From contig CM067346.1 of assembly GCA_034190875.2 (NCBI GenBank), positions 7,968,883-8,032,882 on the forward strand: a DNA stretch of 64,000 nt. The letters run 5' to 3'. The stretch is from Urechis unicinctus. Taxonomy: Eukaryota > Annelida > Polychaeta > Xenopneusta > Urechidae. The position numbers and the translations under genes are program-made. Shown piece after piece: positions 1-12,049 of this stretch; positions within the stretch are counted from its first letter, which is position 1, and each line of letters begins with the position of its first letter. The notes under the pieces were generated by a model that made no database searches, was not told the origin of the DNA, and saw only the letters and a program-made list of their open reading frames with translations.

Positions 1-127
1 GGCAATATGTAATTGATGTTCAGTTTAAATTGGGTGAAACGTATTAAGTGGCAGCGTCTACCGAATGGTAAGTTTGAATGGATATCGGGATGTCATTTCC
101 GGTAACGATCCCAAAAATATAAATCAT

Positions 128-129
<2 letters not shown>

Positions 130-204
<75 letters not shown>

Positions 205-217
205 TATATATCTATAT

Positions 218-273
<56 letters not shown>

Positions 274-308
274 ATATATATATATCTCTATATATATCTA
301 TATATATA

Positions 309-347
<39 letters not shown>

Positions 348-355
348 GTATATAT
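130..355. repeat. (TA)n microsatellite with TAGATA/TATCTA interruptions
   Basis: Almost pure TA dinucleotides broken by short GATATA and CTATA variants. It lies at the left edge of the TLR duplication block; the right-hand TLR copy is also preceded by a long TA tract (35109-35740). Open frames of alternating Ile-Tyr through here are artefacts of the repeat. Confidence 0.95.
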
Positions 356-444
356 CCTTAGTAGATGCATCGTCTATTACTTGTGCTATTCGTTACAAAA
401 TGCTAATACTCTTCGAAATACTTTTCTATTTAGCACGAAACATG

Positions 445-652
445 CCCGGGGGGGGGGGGGCACTTGTATGACGGGGTATGTTTTTCAGCTTCAATCTGTA
501 CGACGGGTTATACATTTGCATAATACCTTGTACAACGGGGTATGCTTTTGGCCATTTTGACCTTGTACGACGGGTACGGGTTTTCGAGGTCCCGCGGCAC
601 ATCCCTATCCAGAATAAGGACAAGTGCCCCCCCCCCCCCTCCCCCACGGGGT
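445..652. mobile_element. 208-bp G/C foldback insertion with 6-bp target duplication
   Basis: The ends are inverted: a G-run followed by CACTTGT at 448-467 and its complement ACAAGTG plus a C-run at 620-640. The interior holds about four degenerate copies of a CTTGTACGACGGGGTA-like motif. It is flanked by AACATG at 439-444 and 653-658. The paralogous TLR flank near 36010-36040 lacks the insert and has a single related GCATGTTATC site. This fits a short non-autonomous foldback element inserted after the TLR duplication. The homopolymer lengths may be inaccurate. Confidence 0.7.
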
Positions 653-869
653 AACATGTTATCGATTACGTTTTCACTAAGCACATTCATACATGAACGA
701 AAAAACTAAGCCGCAAATATAATAACTTCTAGTCAATTGGCTGACATATGACAATGCCTGTCATTGTTGGTTGATTTTCATATACTACATATATGATTGG
801 TTAAATGTGACAAAACATTCATCATATAGTATCCACAAAATAATAGACACTATTTACAACTTATCTTCT

Positions 870-3717
870 TCACAAGTTATTAAACAATAGGGGAGGCTTT
901 TCATTATGATGACCCATAGCGGTCTGTGACATCTCCTGGCTGTTTTCGACAGAAGCCCTCTGTTTGGGATCCCTCAATCTTCGGTTTGGCTTCCTTGTCG
1001 AGGATGCCAACATACGCCAGAATTGGGCAACTTCCTTAGGTTTATCTTCGCCAGGCCATGGCAGGTAATTAACGCTAGAGAGTAAATGCCGTATGAGAGC
1101 CGTCTGGTTTTCGGCGAAGATATCTTCAAGTAAAACCAAGATGCAAGTATCTTTGAAACCATCCAGTACTCTTCGATGAGCTTGGGTTAGCTCCAACTGG
1201 CACCATTTGCTTCTAGCAAAACTATTAGATAAAACTACGATGGTCTTGCGACAGTGGTCAACACTGGCCTGTATCAATTCAGTTGTATCAGCGCCAGCCA
1301 TCCAGTTTCTATAATGAATACGAAGTCCCAGTCCTTCCTTGTACTCCAGCTCGGGCAAGAGATGATTGACAACCCATTTTCTATCGGGTAGACTAAATGC
1401 AACAAATGCATCAAACATATAAAGAGTATTGTCACCTTCTGTGCATGAGATATGCAACATAGCGAATATGCCATCGAAATTTGTAAGTCAGTGTAACAAT
1501 TATAGCCAAAACTACAACAGGTACGGTTATGGTTAGTGCGACTACAAGCTTCCATTTCACTTTACACTCATATGATGTGAGTGACATGTCTGCAATCCAT
1601 TTGTCGACGTCCTTTTTAGGAGTAGAGCATGTATATTTTGCATAACCCAGAAGATAAAGTTTTTATTGAGAAGCCCATTGTTTAAACCACAATAAATCAC
1701 AATTGCAGGCAAAGGCGTTCCCTGACAAGTCCAATTGTTGCAAGTATTGCAGATGAGAGAACGATTGGTTGAATACGGCTGTGATCTTGTTGTTGGCTAA
1801 ATGTAGCTCTTTAAGACTGCGAACTGGAGCAAAGATTCGACCGTCCCATGATGATATACTGTTGTGAGCCAGATGCAGGTACACCAGTCTGGGAGTAGCC
1901 TGGAACATGTTGAGTGGGATCTCCTTGATACCACAATTAATCATCCGTAAATTCTCCAAGGATGGTAGATTCTGCGTGAGTGCTTCAGTATAATCCGATT
2001 GGGTTCCAAGTGCCAGGTTATAGCCTAGTAAAAGTTTTCTGAGCTTTGGCATAAATGGAAATGGTTTCTTAAGTCTGGGCAGATAAGAAGATAAATAATT
2101 TCTTTCCAAATCTAGTACTTCCAAATTTGGGGTGAATTGTAGCAATGAAAATGGAATATATGTTAAACGATTTCGTTGCAAATTAAGATTCTTCAAACTG
2201 GTCAAATTTTCATAGGTAGTGAATGTTTTTGACTTAATATGGTTTCCCCTAACATATAGAGTTTCAAGTCCAATATATCCAACTAAGTCCAGGAAAACGA
2301 GCTGGTTGTTCAATGTAACTGACAGTCCTAAATATGAGGCACTTTTTAAATTGGTTAAGTGCCATCAATCTAAATCAAGTTTTTCAATCGAGACCAAGGC
2401 GCTAAATACTCCTCTTGCTAGTGTTCTGATTGGGTTGTTTCTCAGATGGAGATTCGTCACATTTGCCAGCCCGCAAAATATCAATGGAGGAAGGTTTTCC
2501 AGCATGCAGTTTTGCAAAGATAGCTCCGTCAATTTGGAACCATTTAAAGCTGCGAACGTATCTCCGTTGATTGTTGAGAAGTTATTATTATCCAAATTCA
2601 GGACATTGATTTGTGCACTGATTCCCAATAATGCATATTTGAGGACGGTTGGTGACATCTTGTTACGTGTCAAATACAACCTTGAAAGATTTCTCAAATT
2701 GCGGAACGCACCACTTGTCACATTTTCAATGCTACATTCAGATAGCCACATATTTTGGACATACTTAATGTTTTCAAACATACTGGTTTTCACGTGGGCG
2801 ATTGTTATTCCTGAAAGATACATCGATTGAAGCCCTCTGTAATGGAGGAATGTTGAAGGGAAAGTGTGATTGATGTCTTTGTTTCCTCTAATATCTAGTG
2901 TTTTGATTGGAGATCGTTCAGGAAGTAACGGTATCCTGCTCAAATGGCTCAATCGTACGCGAAGCTCCGTTAGGTCTCGTAATTGTTCAAAAGCATCCAC
3001 AGAAATACTGGATGTGACTGTAGAAATTGACAGCGATCTTAATCTATCGAGATACTTAAACATATCTATCCATCTCAAGTATTCCCAATCTTCAAGGCAT
3101 GCAGGGAATTTTTCGCTTGCAATTTTGTTGTTGCGTAAATTGAGGTTTTCCAAATGGCGTAAGCTGCGCAATGCTTCCGGAATATCGGTCAGGCCACTGG
3201 TTAATGTTACTGAAATTACGGAGTCGAGGCCATTGAAGAATTCGATGGGAATTGGGTGACTACCCCTATCGACTCTAATGTTCAATCGTTCAAGCTGATT
3301 CAGCCCGTGAATAGCGCCAGCGTCTAGATGTGATAAACTTCCCAATTTCAAAATTAATTGTCTGAGTTTGGAATATTTCTCAAATGCATTGGCCTGCAGC
3401 TTTCCAAGGGTAGAGTCAATAATTTTCAGGATTGATGTCCTGGTGGGAAACGTCTGAGGTATTTCATGAAATGTAACGCGCATGCACATAACGTTCGAAT
3501 CACCGGTGTCCGACTTGGTGCACGAACATAAGAGGCACGGATCTAGCTCCCTGGCAGCGACTTCCCACTGCGCATTGAAAGCTGCAGCGCAGACAACGGA
3601 CAGCAAGAATCGTGACACAGTGATATCCAGAGCAAAAGGCATGAGCGGCATTTTTCGGGTGTCTTCTGAACAGTGTACAACAAAATGACGGTCATTGAAC
3701 TGAAGCATAAGATTCAT
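870..3717 (-). pseudogene. Toll-like receptor, left copy: LRR ectodomain + TM + TIR, disrupted
   Basis: Toll-like receptor with a signal-peptide-like N-terminus, a Cys-rich LRRNT (LDPCLLCSCTK), many LRRs, an LRRCT (ACNCDLLWFKQW), one TM helix and a C-terminal TIR (870-1460; box 1 FDAFVAFS, box 3 FW). In the family, the TIR recruits cytosolic adaptors after ectodomain binding. Compared with the paralog at 36818-39034 it carries a 39-codon in-frame deletion near 3060, a nonsense GGA>TGA at 2365-2367, a 6-codon deletion near 2310, a nonsense CAA>TAA at 1663-1665 and a frameshift near 1440-1455 between TM and TIR. The TM segment is readable between 1663 and 1460 after the second stop. The TIR itself is open, but its BB-loop reads RNWMAG, without the usual proline. 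It is a pseudogene unless the assembly is wrong at several sites. TLR identity is certain. Confidence 0.92.
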
Positions 3718-3739
3718 ACTTTTGTTTTGTTTTGTTGAC

Positions 3740-4440
3740 CAACTTTTAAGACACCTTGAGTTGAAATAGTTATTTTATTAAATACTGCTGCTGATTGTAA
3801 ATGTAAAAATACAAGCGGCATATAGCAAACAATACCTGACATATGAAAAACCAACTGATTATTTCAAGCTATACTTCGTAATAACTAAACAATGACTGAC
3901 ATGTGAAAATGACCATAACTTTGCTAGCTACCTGGTGAAACCTGAGAACGTCTATTCTTTATTACTGGTTTGCAAGCTGTATTTGATATGAAATTTATAC
4001 TGATAATGTTGGTTATATTAAATGCATTACAAAAGGCATTCATGGTGTCAACTTAACTATTATCCAATAATGTATACCACCAAACTGTCAATATTGCCGG
4101 CAGATGTCCTAACGAAGCTATGGGAGCCAGTAAATCCGCCTTAACACCTGGTGAGGAGCCGGTCTGCACTCACAATGTGTATAAATGATAACGTCATAAA
4201 TCGTCGGAACCGATCTCAAAGCGAAAGCAGTCTTGTCCACCTCCGCTCCAATTAATGGTACTCATCGTCAAGAGTACAGGGGCTTGGACATGTGCATACA
4301 TAAGGGATAGTGAATGTTTTCATCATAGGAGTCTGTGCCTTTGGTTTTGTTCTGAAACCAGATTAACATAAAATAATTGAATCACGATATTATTTTATGT
4401 ATTGCTCATGCAGAAAAAGGTAGAATGCCTCACAATAAAA
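3740..4440. repeat. Upstream flank of the TLR segmental duplication, left copy
   Basis: No gene. It aligns by eye with 39470-39900 and then 41975-42165 of the right copy, for example the shared stretch around 4252-4380 and 41980-42115 (TACTCATCGTCAAGAGTACA is common to both). Similarity stops near 4440. The right copy carries about 2 kb of extra sequence between its two matching parts. Confidence 0.8.
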
Positions 4441-4540
4441 ACAACGTAAACGCACATAAACGCCAATATACGCATGTACACGCAGAAAAACACACATATA
4501 CGCACGTATACGGATATATCCACCCGTATACGCCCGTATA

Positions 4541-4577
4541 ATAATAATAATAATAATAATAAATAATAATAATAAAA
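4541..4577. repeat. (AAT)n microsatellite
   Basis: Short ATA/AAT trinucleotide run next to the 3' end of the minus-strand LINE fragment. It may be a tail-like repeat of that element. Confidence 0.85.
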
Positions 4578-4579
4578 CT

Positions 4580-6253
4580 TTATTGCAGACTCAACATTTA
4601 CATGATAAAAGTTGGTCCAAATTGCATGAAGAAAGCATACTACATAATACAAGAGATTAGCTATGAATATAAAGTAAGTTATGCCAATGTTTCCTTATAC
4701 TATATTTGTATCTTGCACAGAAGGTAAGAATGGCACATATCAAGCTATTGTGATCTAATCATAAAATTGTATATAATGTTACGAATTACAGATTGGCAAC
4801 ACTGGACATCAAACATTGCACAACAAAAGCCTGTGCTAACAAATTTAGAAGCACCAACAAGAAATTTAAATGTATTGTGGAAGGCAACAAACAACTTGTT
4901 TATGGTGCTTTTCTTGTAGCTCCACCAGAGCTGTGCAATATATAAACATGTACAATAAGTGCGGAACATATTAATTTTCACATCCACATCACTACACATA
5001 TGAAATTTACGAAGCAGCATATAGATCTGCCTAATCTGACGTCTAATATCTGCATTGTCGGCGAGACTTGTTAGTCAGAAAATGTCCAAGGTACTTTATC
5101 TCTTGACACTCACTTATATCTTCATTGTTCAGTGAAAAATGTTGGAATGAGGAGTCTTTTAGCATTTTAGACCTTACTATCATAATGGCACTTTTCTTGT
5201 AATGAGAAGCACCACATATTTCGCAGGTCTGAATGAGATTGCTCAACCCGGGAACAGATGGAGAGAATAAGACGAGATCGTCAGCATTCATTAAATGATT
5301 TACAATTACACCATTCTATGAACAGCCAGTGGAGCACAAATACAGATTTACAGAAGGCTCATCAACATATAAGTTAAAGAGAAGTGGTGACAGTCTGACT
5401 CCATTAGTCACATTAAACTATTCAGAATGAATGCTACACCACTTCACACACATTTCCTGGTTGGAGTACCAGAAGATCAATAGTCTTACAGTGTAACCAG
5501 GGACACCCTGGCTAATAACTCTATCAAATGTCTTGCTGGCATCCAGAAAGCAAACAAACATAATACCATTCAAAGAACTGTGGGCATCTATAATTTCTTT
5601 CAAGACATATATGCACTGATCAGTACTGTGATTCTTTTTAAAACCAAACTGATTTATACTTGTCAAGAGGTAATCTGTGTACGATTTAAAATTATTCTTT
5701 CAAAAACCTTACTAATGACACTGGACAGAGCAATGGGACGATAGTTGTTTTTGGCATTAATTTAACCGGCTTTGTCTTTAATCACTGGCACCAGTACCAC
5801 ATATATCATAGATTCTGGTAGGGTCCCATGGACAAACATACTTGTCATGCATTTACATAACATGTTCAACTGCTTGTTAGAGGCAAGTTTCAAGTGTTCA
5901 GCATTTATCCCATCACCCCACATGCTTTGTTAATATCCAGACTGCTAATTGCATCTTTCACCTCCTGTGGTGTGACAATAATATCATTTAAACTACCAAC
6001 CTCACTAGTTCTGCCATAATCAGATACACTAAGACAGTTAAACAAATCCTAAAAGTGTTTTGCCACAGATCAGCTAAAGCTTGCTCACCAACTCTACCCT
6101 CAATGCAGGAAGGCAATGGTGTTTTGCAGTTGTTCATAAGTTTTATTGTACATGCCTGATGTAACATCCATCTTTAAAACTTTCTGCGGATATTGTGAAC
6201 GTTGCTCTTCTATAAGCCATAACATTAAATCAGATAATATGACAAATTACTTG
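4580..6253 (-). mobile_element. CR1/L2-like non-LTR retrotransposon fragment, reverse transcriptase remnant
   Basis: Broken open frames at 5418-5666, 5043-5291 and 4745-5020 (minus) read in order as an RT: a QFGFKKNHSTDQC block, CFLDASKTFDRV around the first catalytic Asp, the catalytic box as NADDLVLFSPS where YADD is expected, then KYLGHFL and the C-terminal QLWWSYKKS. The same order appears intact in the second LINE at 48529-50270. Stops and frameshifts separate the blocks, so this is a dead copy. The 5' end and any endonuclease domain are absent or unreadable. Confidence 0.85.
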
Positions 6254-6857
6254 CCCTTATTTAACACAGGGTAGTATGGTATTATCATGACATAGACAAC
6301 CTTACTGACTCTTGCAGACTCCATTTATTACAAATATATTATGATGACTTACATATGTGAGCGAGCCAAACCACACGAGAAACAATGCTATTGCATCTGC
6401 CCTTTGTAAATGTTAAGCAAACCAGCTACAATATCTTTGAGGCCAATATCTATGTACACAAAGATATTAAAGTGGCTTTTGTTCATGCATATGCTCACGA
6501 ATGTATTTAATAATTACTCTCACTTTTGACATATTATATATCAAAGCATGCTAACGGGTCACTAATGAACTTAACACAAGACAGTAAGTGGCTAAAGGAC
6601 CCGACTATTTCCTATATGAATCTTTGGAAACCGAACTCGCATCTGTTGCTTTTGTTACCATGAATCAACTCGTCCAGCGCTTACTAATACTACAGTTCGT
6701 CATAATAATTATTACGTTTAGTAATGAATATGTCTAAGACGACATTCGTTATTTAAAATAATCCTGATGTAACATCCATCTTTAAAACTTTCTGCGGATA
6801 TTGTGAACGTTGCTCTTCTATAAAACATAACATTAAATCAGATAATATGACAAATTA
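6161..6857. repeat. 93-bp direct repeat flanking a 508-bp segment
   Basis: The stretch beginning TGATGTAACATCCATC at about 6162-6253 recurs at about 6763-6857 with very few changes. The first copy sits at the LINE remnant's 5' end. The 508 bp between them (6254-6762) show no gene. A local duplication or a rearranged LINE end would both fit. Confidence 0.75.
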
Positions 6858-7075
6858 TGGTTGATGCCATTGATGAATATAAAGCACAGCGTATGTATGC
6901 CAATAGTAAACTGATCAGATTAAAAACCAAAAAGCATAATTCAAGCAAAATATGGCATCTAACTGTGTAGCTAACTTAGCGATCGATGAGAACTGAAATC
7001 CATTTTGTGCATGCATATTCCGGGTTTTGTCAGGTCACCTATTACTGTGCTTGAAGTTGTAATGCTTGCATGTAT

Positions 7076-7925
<850 letters not shown>

Positions 7926-8185
7926 TTGCATCGTCTTATACTAATGTATTTTCCCAACGGCGAAAAAGTATCATATCATGATTATTTGTATCGACATTTA
8001 TTAATTTTCTTGTGCCACAAAACCAACAAAAATTATGTGCAAACCACATTCGGCGAAAGAAGCAATTGTGTCAAATACAAACAACATAGTATGTGAAAAG
8101 AAAATCATCATCAAAAGTAATCGAAAATAACATCAATACAAATCCAACAGATATCATCATTGAAACAGTGGAAGCAAGGGCCATC

Positions 8186-8686
8186 TTAAAGTGACATTAG
8201 AATGTTCGGTGTCCGCATCACTATGCTAGATGGGAATGGAGGCAAGTCACCAGCTGGCAGTGAATCCGCAAGGTGTTGTCTGGAGTAGATATAACTTTGG
8301 ATGCATGGATCGAGGGCTGTTAGCAGGGTCTTGGCAAACGCGATGGCAAATACCCCACAATCGCTGCCGTTGGTCTGACGGTGTACATTCATCACAGTAA
8401 TTGTTAAATCTTCTGTACTGACGTTCACGTACTTGGCAATCAATGCCACGGTACAGTTAGAGGGCTTCCTACACAGAGAGTCATACACACCAACAGTATT
8501 CTGAGAGTGGCCAATGTTTGAGATGGTGATCCAGTGGTTTCTATCTACATGCAAAATTTTGACAAATTCGCCTGATGGAACATCCCAGAAGTTGTTCTGT
8601 TGGAGTACAGTGTCCTGCAGACCAAACACGCCAGGGTGATCCTTAAGCAAAATCGTATTGGCAGCATCCAAGTGTATATATAGCAC
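8186..8686 (-). CDS. Ulp1/C48-type cysteine protease domain protein, probably transposon-derived
   Basis: 166-residue open frame matching the Ulp1 C-terminal catalytic core: His in DRNHWITISN (about residue 70), Asp in GVYDSL (about 88), then the oxyanion Gln and nucleophile Cys in RQTNGSDCGVFAIAFA (about 124-140). All catalytic residues are present. In marine invertebrates such stand-alone Ulp1 domains are common in DNA transposons, so this may be a 3' exon or fragment rather than a deSUMOylase gene. The ORF start is arbitrary: no N-terminal domain is visible upstream. No terminal repeats were found around it. Confidence 0.75.
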   Translation of the reverse strand: MLYIHLDAANTILLKDHPGVFGLQDTVLQQNNFWDVPSGEFVKILHVDRNHWITISNIGHSQNTVGVYDSLCRKPSNCTVALIAKYVNVSTEDLTITVMNVHRQTNGSDCGVFAIAFAKTLLTALDPCIQSYIYSRQHLADSLPAGDLPPFPSSIVMRTPNILMSL

Positions 8687-8699
8687 AACCTTCTTTCCT

Positions 8700-10225
8700 A
8701 TTATTCATCCGTCATTGAGTTACTTGTTTATGTTCCACGAATCCTTTCCATCATTAACCGTTCTTGAGGACAGTCATTCAACCCTTGCATCAGTGCGTTC
8801 TATATTTGGTATCATGGCATGACATTTGCGATATCAAAATAATTTTCAATGAAGGCAGAGAACAGAAAGGTAAGGAATGATTATTACATGACATCCATCC
8901 GTAGCTTTAAGCGGTCACCGATATTAAAAAAAAACTTCAAAGTTGATGGTTTTTACGTATTTCAAATATTATCTAAATGTAACTTAATATAGCACAATGA
9001 AGCGTCATGGTTTTATCTGCGAAACAGATATTATGAATAGTAGGAGATACTTTGGTGGGAATAAACATGTCACAATTCACATGAGCAGCAGATACTCTGC
9101 AAATACTGCGTCGTTACACTGGTGTATCCTACAAAATAGTTCTATGTAGAGTAGTTCCGTCAAGATTGGTAAATAACACGTAAATTCTTCAAGTGATACC
9201 ATTGCCTAACCAATGGGTTTTTCCGTGAGCACAACATTTGGTTGACATGTTCACCTCTCTATATTTTGCTAACCTAATCAATTTCAACCCATTTTATGAG
9301 ATAGCTAGTGCAGTGTATTCTGTTTCGGAAAGGAATATATCAATATCAGCGATTACAAATGGCAACTATATTCTTAGCGTCTTTGTCACAGCAATCATTC
9401 ACAAAAAGTCGTCTAAACCGTTGCTCTTACTGTGTATAAATATAATTCAAGTACAAGCTATGATAGATATGTCACACTTCATTGCATTATGTAACGATGT
9501 GCGTGTATGTGTGTATGTGTTTGTATGTGTGTTTATGTGTGTGTATGTATGTGTATGTGTGTGTTTGTGTGTGTTTGTGTGTATGTATGTATGCATGTGT
9601 GCAGAGAATCAGCCAATAACAATTCTTGTGCAAAAAGTACCTGCATATTTTCAAATAGATTAGGCTGTGCCTAGTAAAGTACTTTATTTTATAGATTAGA
9701 TGTCATTGGTTTTAATATCTGTGGACATCTATCAAGAACTAATGAGCGCCTTATTCAATATTTTATTTTTTCACCTTAGCGTGACGTGCTCTGTGTCTAG
9801 GTGTGAAGTGCATTAAATACACATTTTGGATGAAATTTATATGGCGATGAGTGATGCACCTTAACACATAGTACACGCGATCATCTCTTAATCATATCCG
9901 TCATGTCAATGAAGCACGGTATTTGCCTCAAGGAAGGCAAACTTATGTTTTTTTTTAAAATTAATTCATTCTGCATTATATCGAAGAAGCATGAAACGTG
10001 GTTGTTTGGAAGCATATAATTCCATGACCTATTGTGAGTCCAATACATTACCATAATTACCCTCATTAACTGTTTGCGTAGTGTCTACAACTTTTCCATG
10101 GGGTCTTTGCCATTTTTGTCTTATCTATCTATAGCTGCGGTAATCACATACATGTTAGCCGTCATTGATTCCAAATGTAACAATAATGATATTACTCACT
10201 TGATGGATTATAGCAAGCCAGTTGT
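8700..10225. other. Gene-free stretch with a GT-rich repeat
   Basis: No supportable gene. About 9500-9600 is an imperfect GTGTATGT/GTGTTTGT repeat on plus, which makes the Val/Cys-rich frame at 9238-9663 a repeat artefact. Confidence 0.6.
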
Positions 10226-12043
10226 ATGTCAATGAGAGACCGCGTTGCCGTTTTGTCCGAGAGGTGGCAGCACAGAGCAATGCGGTCCAAAGCTCGACCA
10301 GAAGTTATCGCCTCTATGCGCTTACTTCACGGTTAACGCGTAAACACAAAATATTCGTTTCCATTTTGTTCCACCGCGACGAAGAATTCTTGCAGTTGGA
10401 ACTACGTCACGTGCCCATGTGAAAATGATAGTAACGAATTGTTAAGGGTAAAGCTGTCATTGTCAATGCGCTGCGCGTAGCATACAAGCAGCTCCGAAAC
10501 GAATACCAACCCTTTTTAGTAAGAAGAACCGACTGACAGGGAAAGTGGTGCAGTCCGACAGTTAGATCTCCAGCAAGAGGGAGCTTATTGAGCGCATTAT
10601 AGGTTTGTGAAAAACCTTCAAAATCTTGGGGACACCAATGAACCACTGGGAGGTCCAGATTTCCTCCACATAATCTTTGTCTGTTATACACTATGCATCT
10701 TTCGGTAGTTCATCTTCCCCACAACTGCCTAACGTGATTGGTAGTGTTTGTAAAATGTGAATGAGGATGTGGATGAGAGGATATCAAAAGAATCTATGAA
10801 TATCCAATTCAGGGTTTGACATCATATGAATATCATAGTAATCAGGTATCAATGTAATAAAGGTACAGGTGAACAATTATCTATAGAAAAAAGAAATCAG
10901 TGCACAAGACTACACAAACTCAGTAACAGAAATGTTGAAAATACATGGAATCGAGCCCAGCATCTTTGAAGGAGTCCCTGAAAAAAAGCCTCCAAATTAG
11001 AAACCATAACAGAAATAAAGTCATTGTCACGTGTCACTGGAAAGAAGTCAACTGTTTGCACAAAGCAACTGGCCCTGAATCTGGTAAAAGTAGTCATGTT
11101 GGCTGATGAAGGTCAGCTGAATGTTCACACTGACCAGCCATGGCACCGAGACGGGAGTGACAGGCTTGTCCATGGTATTGATGGGGCACTTGACCTCAAC
11201 TATCAGGTCATCAGACACAACACCATATGGTGAGCATGCTAGGCAGTGTGAGTTTGGGAAATAACAATCCGATATGGCTCGACTTCGGCCCCAAACAACA
11301 CGGCATATTTCCTAACAGCCACAGGCTCATTATGGATGCCATGGTTTATCACTCTCCGTAACGCCAGCTACCTTCACTTAGGAACGACCAGCCTCGCTAT
11401 GGAGAATGATGGTTTATGGCTTTGACACGAATGTGATTGACGCGGGTCAGTGACCATGTTCGTTTTGATTGTGGCTTTGCATAGCCTGATAAACTAGGAG
11501 GACTACAGTCTCTAGCATCTTTCCACATGTCAAGTTTTATTACTAGCTTGTTCCAGAGTTTTGTCCCTCACCCCTTGGCATTGACTTTCTATGAGTGGAT
11601 GAGGCCTTCATGCTGGAGGAATTCATCTTGTGGAGAAAGTTTTATGAAATCGTGGTCATTTGCAATTCCATATTGGTTTGTTGGGGGGAAGAGCTGCGAG
11701 GTAGGCATGCGGCAGGTGGATGTGGACGCGAAGTTGACACATTTGTTCATGAAAGATGAGGTGTAGTCTGGCATTCCAAGAAGTTGCTGACCTCAGCTTC
11801 AGGTTCAGCTTCTTCAGCTTTATTTGCACTTGTTGTAAGATCAGAGGACCGTACTTATCCATGAGTGATGATTTTCCTCAAGGTTATCAACGATATAACT
11901 CAAAAGGATCGATCAAAAATCACGTAGGACGTTGTGAAATCTACTATGTATACCACGCGTATATAACCACCGGAAGCGGGCGAGGGACCGCATTGCTCCG
12001 TGCTGCCGCGTAGCGGATTAAAACTCGCGGTCTCTCATTGGAA
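10226..12043. mobile_element. DNA-transposon-like unit with about 65-bp terminal inverted repeats
   Basis: The left arm 10226-10292 starts CAATGAGAGACCGCG and ends near GCAATGCGGTCC. The right arm 11978-12043 is its reverse complement with mismatches and short gaps (for example CAGCACAGAGCAATGCGG against CAGCACGGAGCAATGCGG). The 1.8-kb interior carries a YqaJ-type exonuclease remnant on minus. I see no convincing target-site duplication. YqaJ-family nucleases accompany some eukaryotic DNA transposons (ISL2EU-type elements have been described this way, from memory), so that superfamily is a hypothesis. Confidence 0.65.
10897..11330 (-). pseudogene. YqaJ-like (PD-(D/E)XK, lambda-exonuclease fold) nuclease remnant
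   Basis: Reading minus from about 11330 to 10900 across two frames gives the YqaJ signature in order: a Y-x-x-x-x-G-x-x-V-E-P segment, LACSPYGVVSDD, the catalytic strand LIVEVKCP, HDYFYQIQGQLLCA, then RDNDFISVMVSNLEAFF. The family motif SPDG appears here as SPYG, so the metal-binding Asp is lost, while E-x-K is kept. Frame changes occur near 11250 and near 11085. It lies inside the inverted-repeat unit and is most likely its decayed second protein. Confidence 0.65.
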
Positions 12044-12049
12044 TTCCGA

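Noticed and set aside
130-360. Ile-Tyr-rich open frame spanning 65-361 and similar frames in other TA tracts
   Set aside because: They are translations of (TA)n microsatellites with no start context or domain.
1380-1470. Short intron between TM and TIR of the left TLR
   Set aside because: No GT-AG pair restores the frame over this interval; an indel is simpler given the other lesions.
2219-2830. Long plus-strand frames opposite the TLR genes (also 37488-38117)
   Set aside because: Antisense shadows of the LRR coding strand, conserved only because the two TLR copies are duplicates.
9238-9663. 141-codon frame
   Set aside because: The second half is a Val/Cys translation of a GT-rich repeat; the first half has no recognisable domain.
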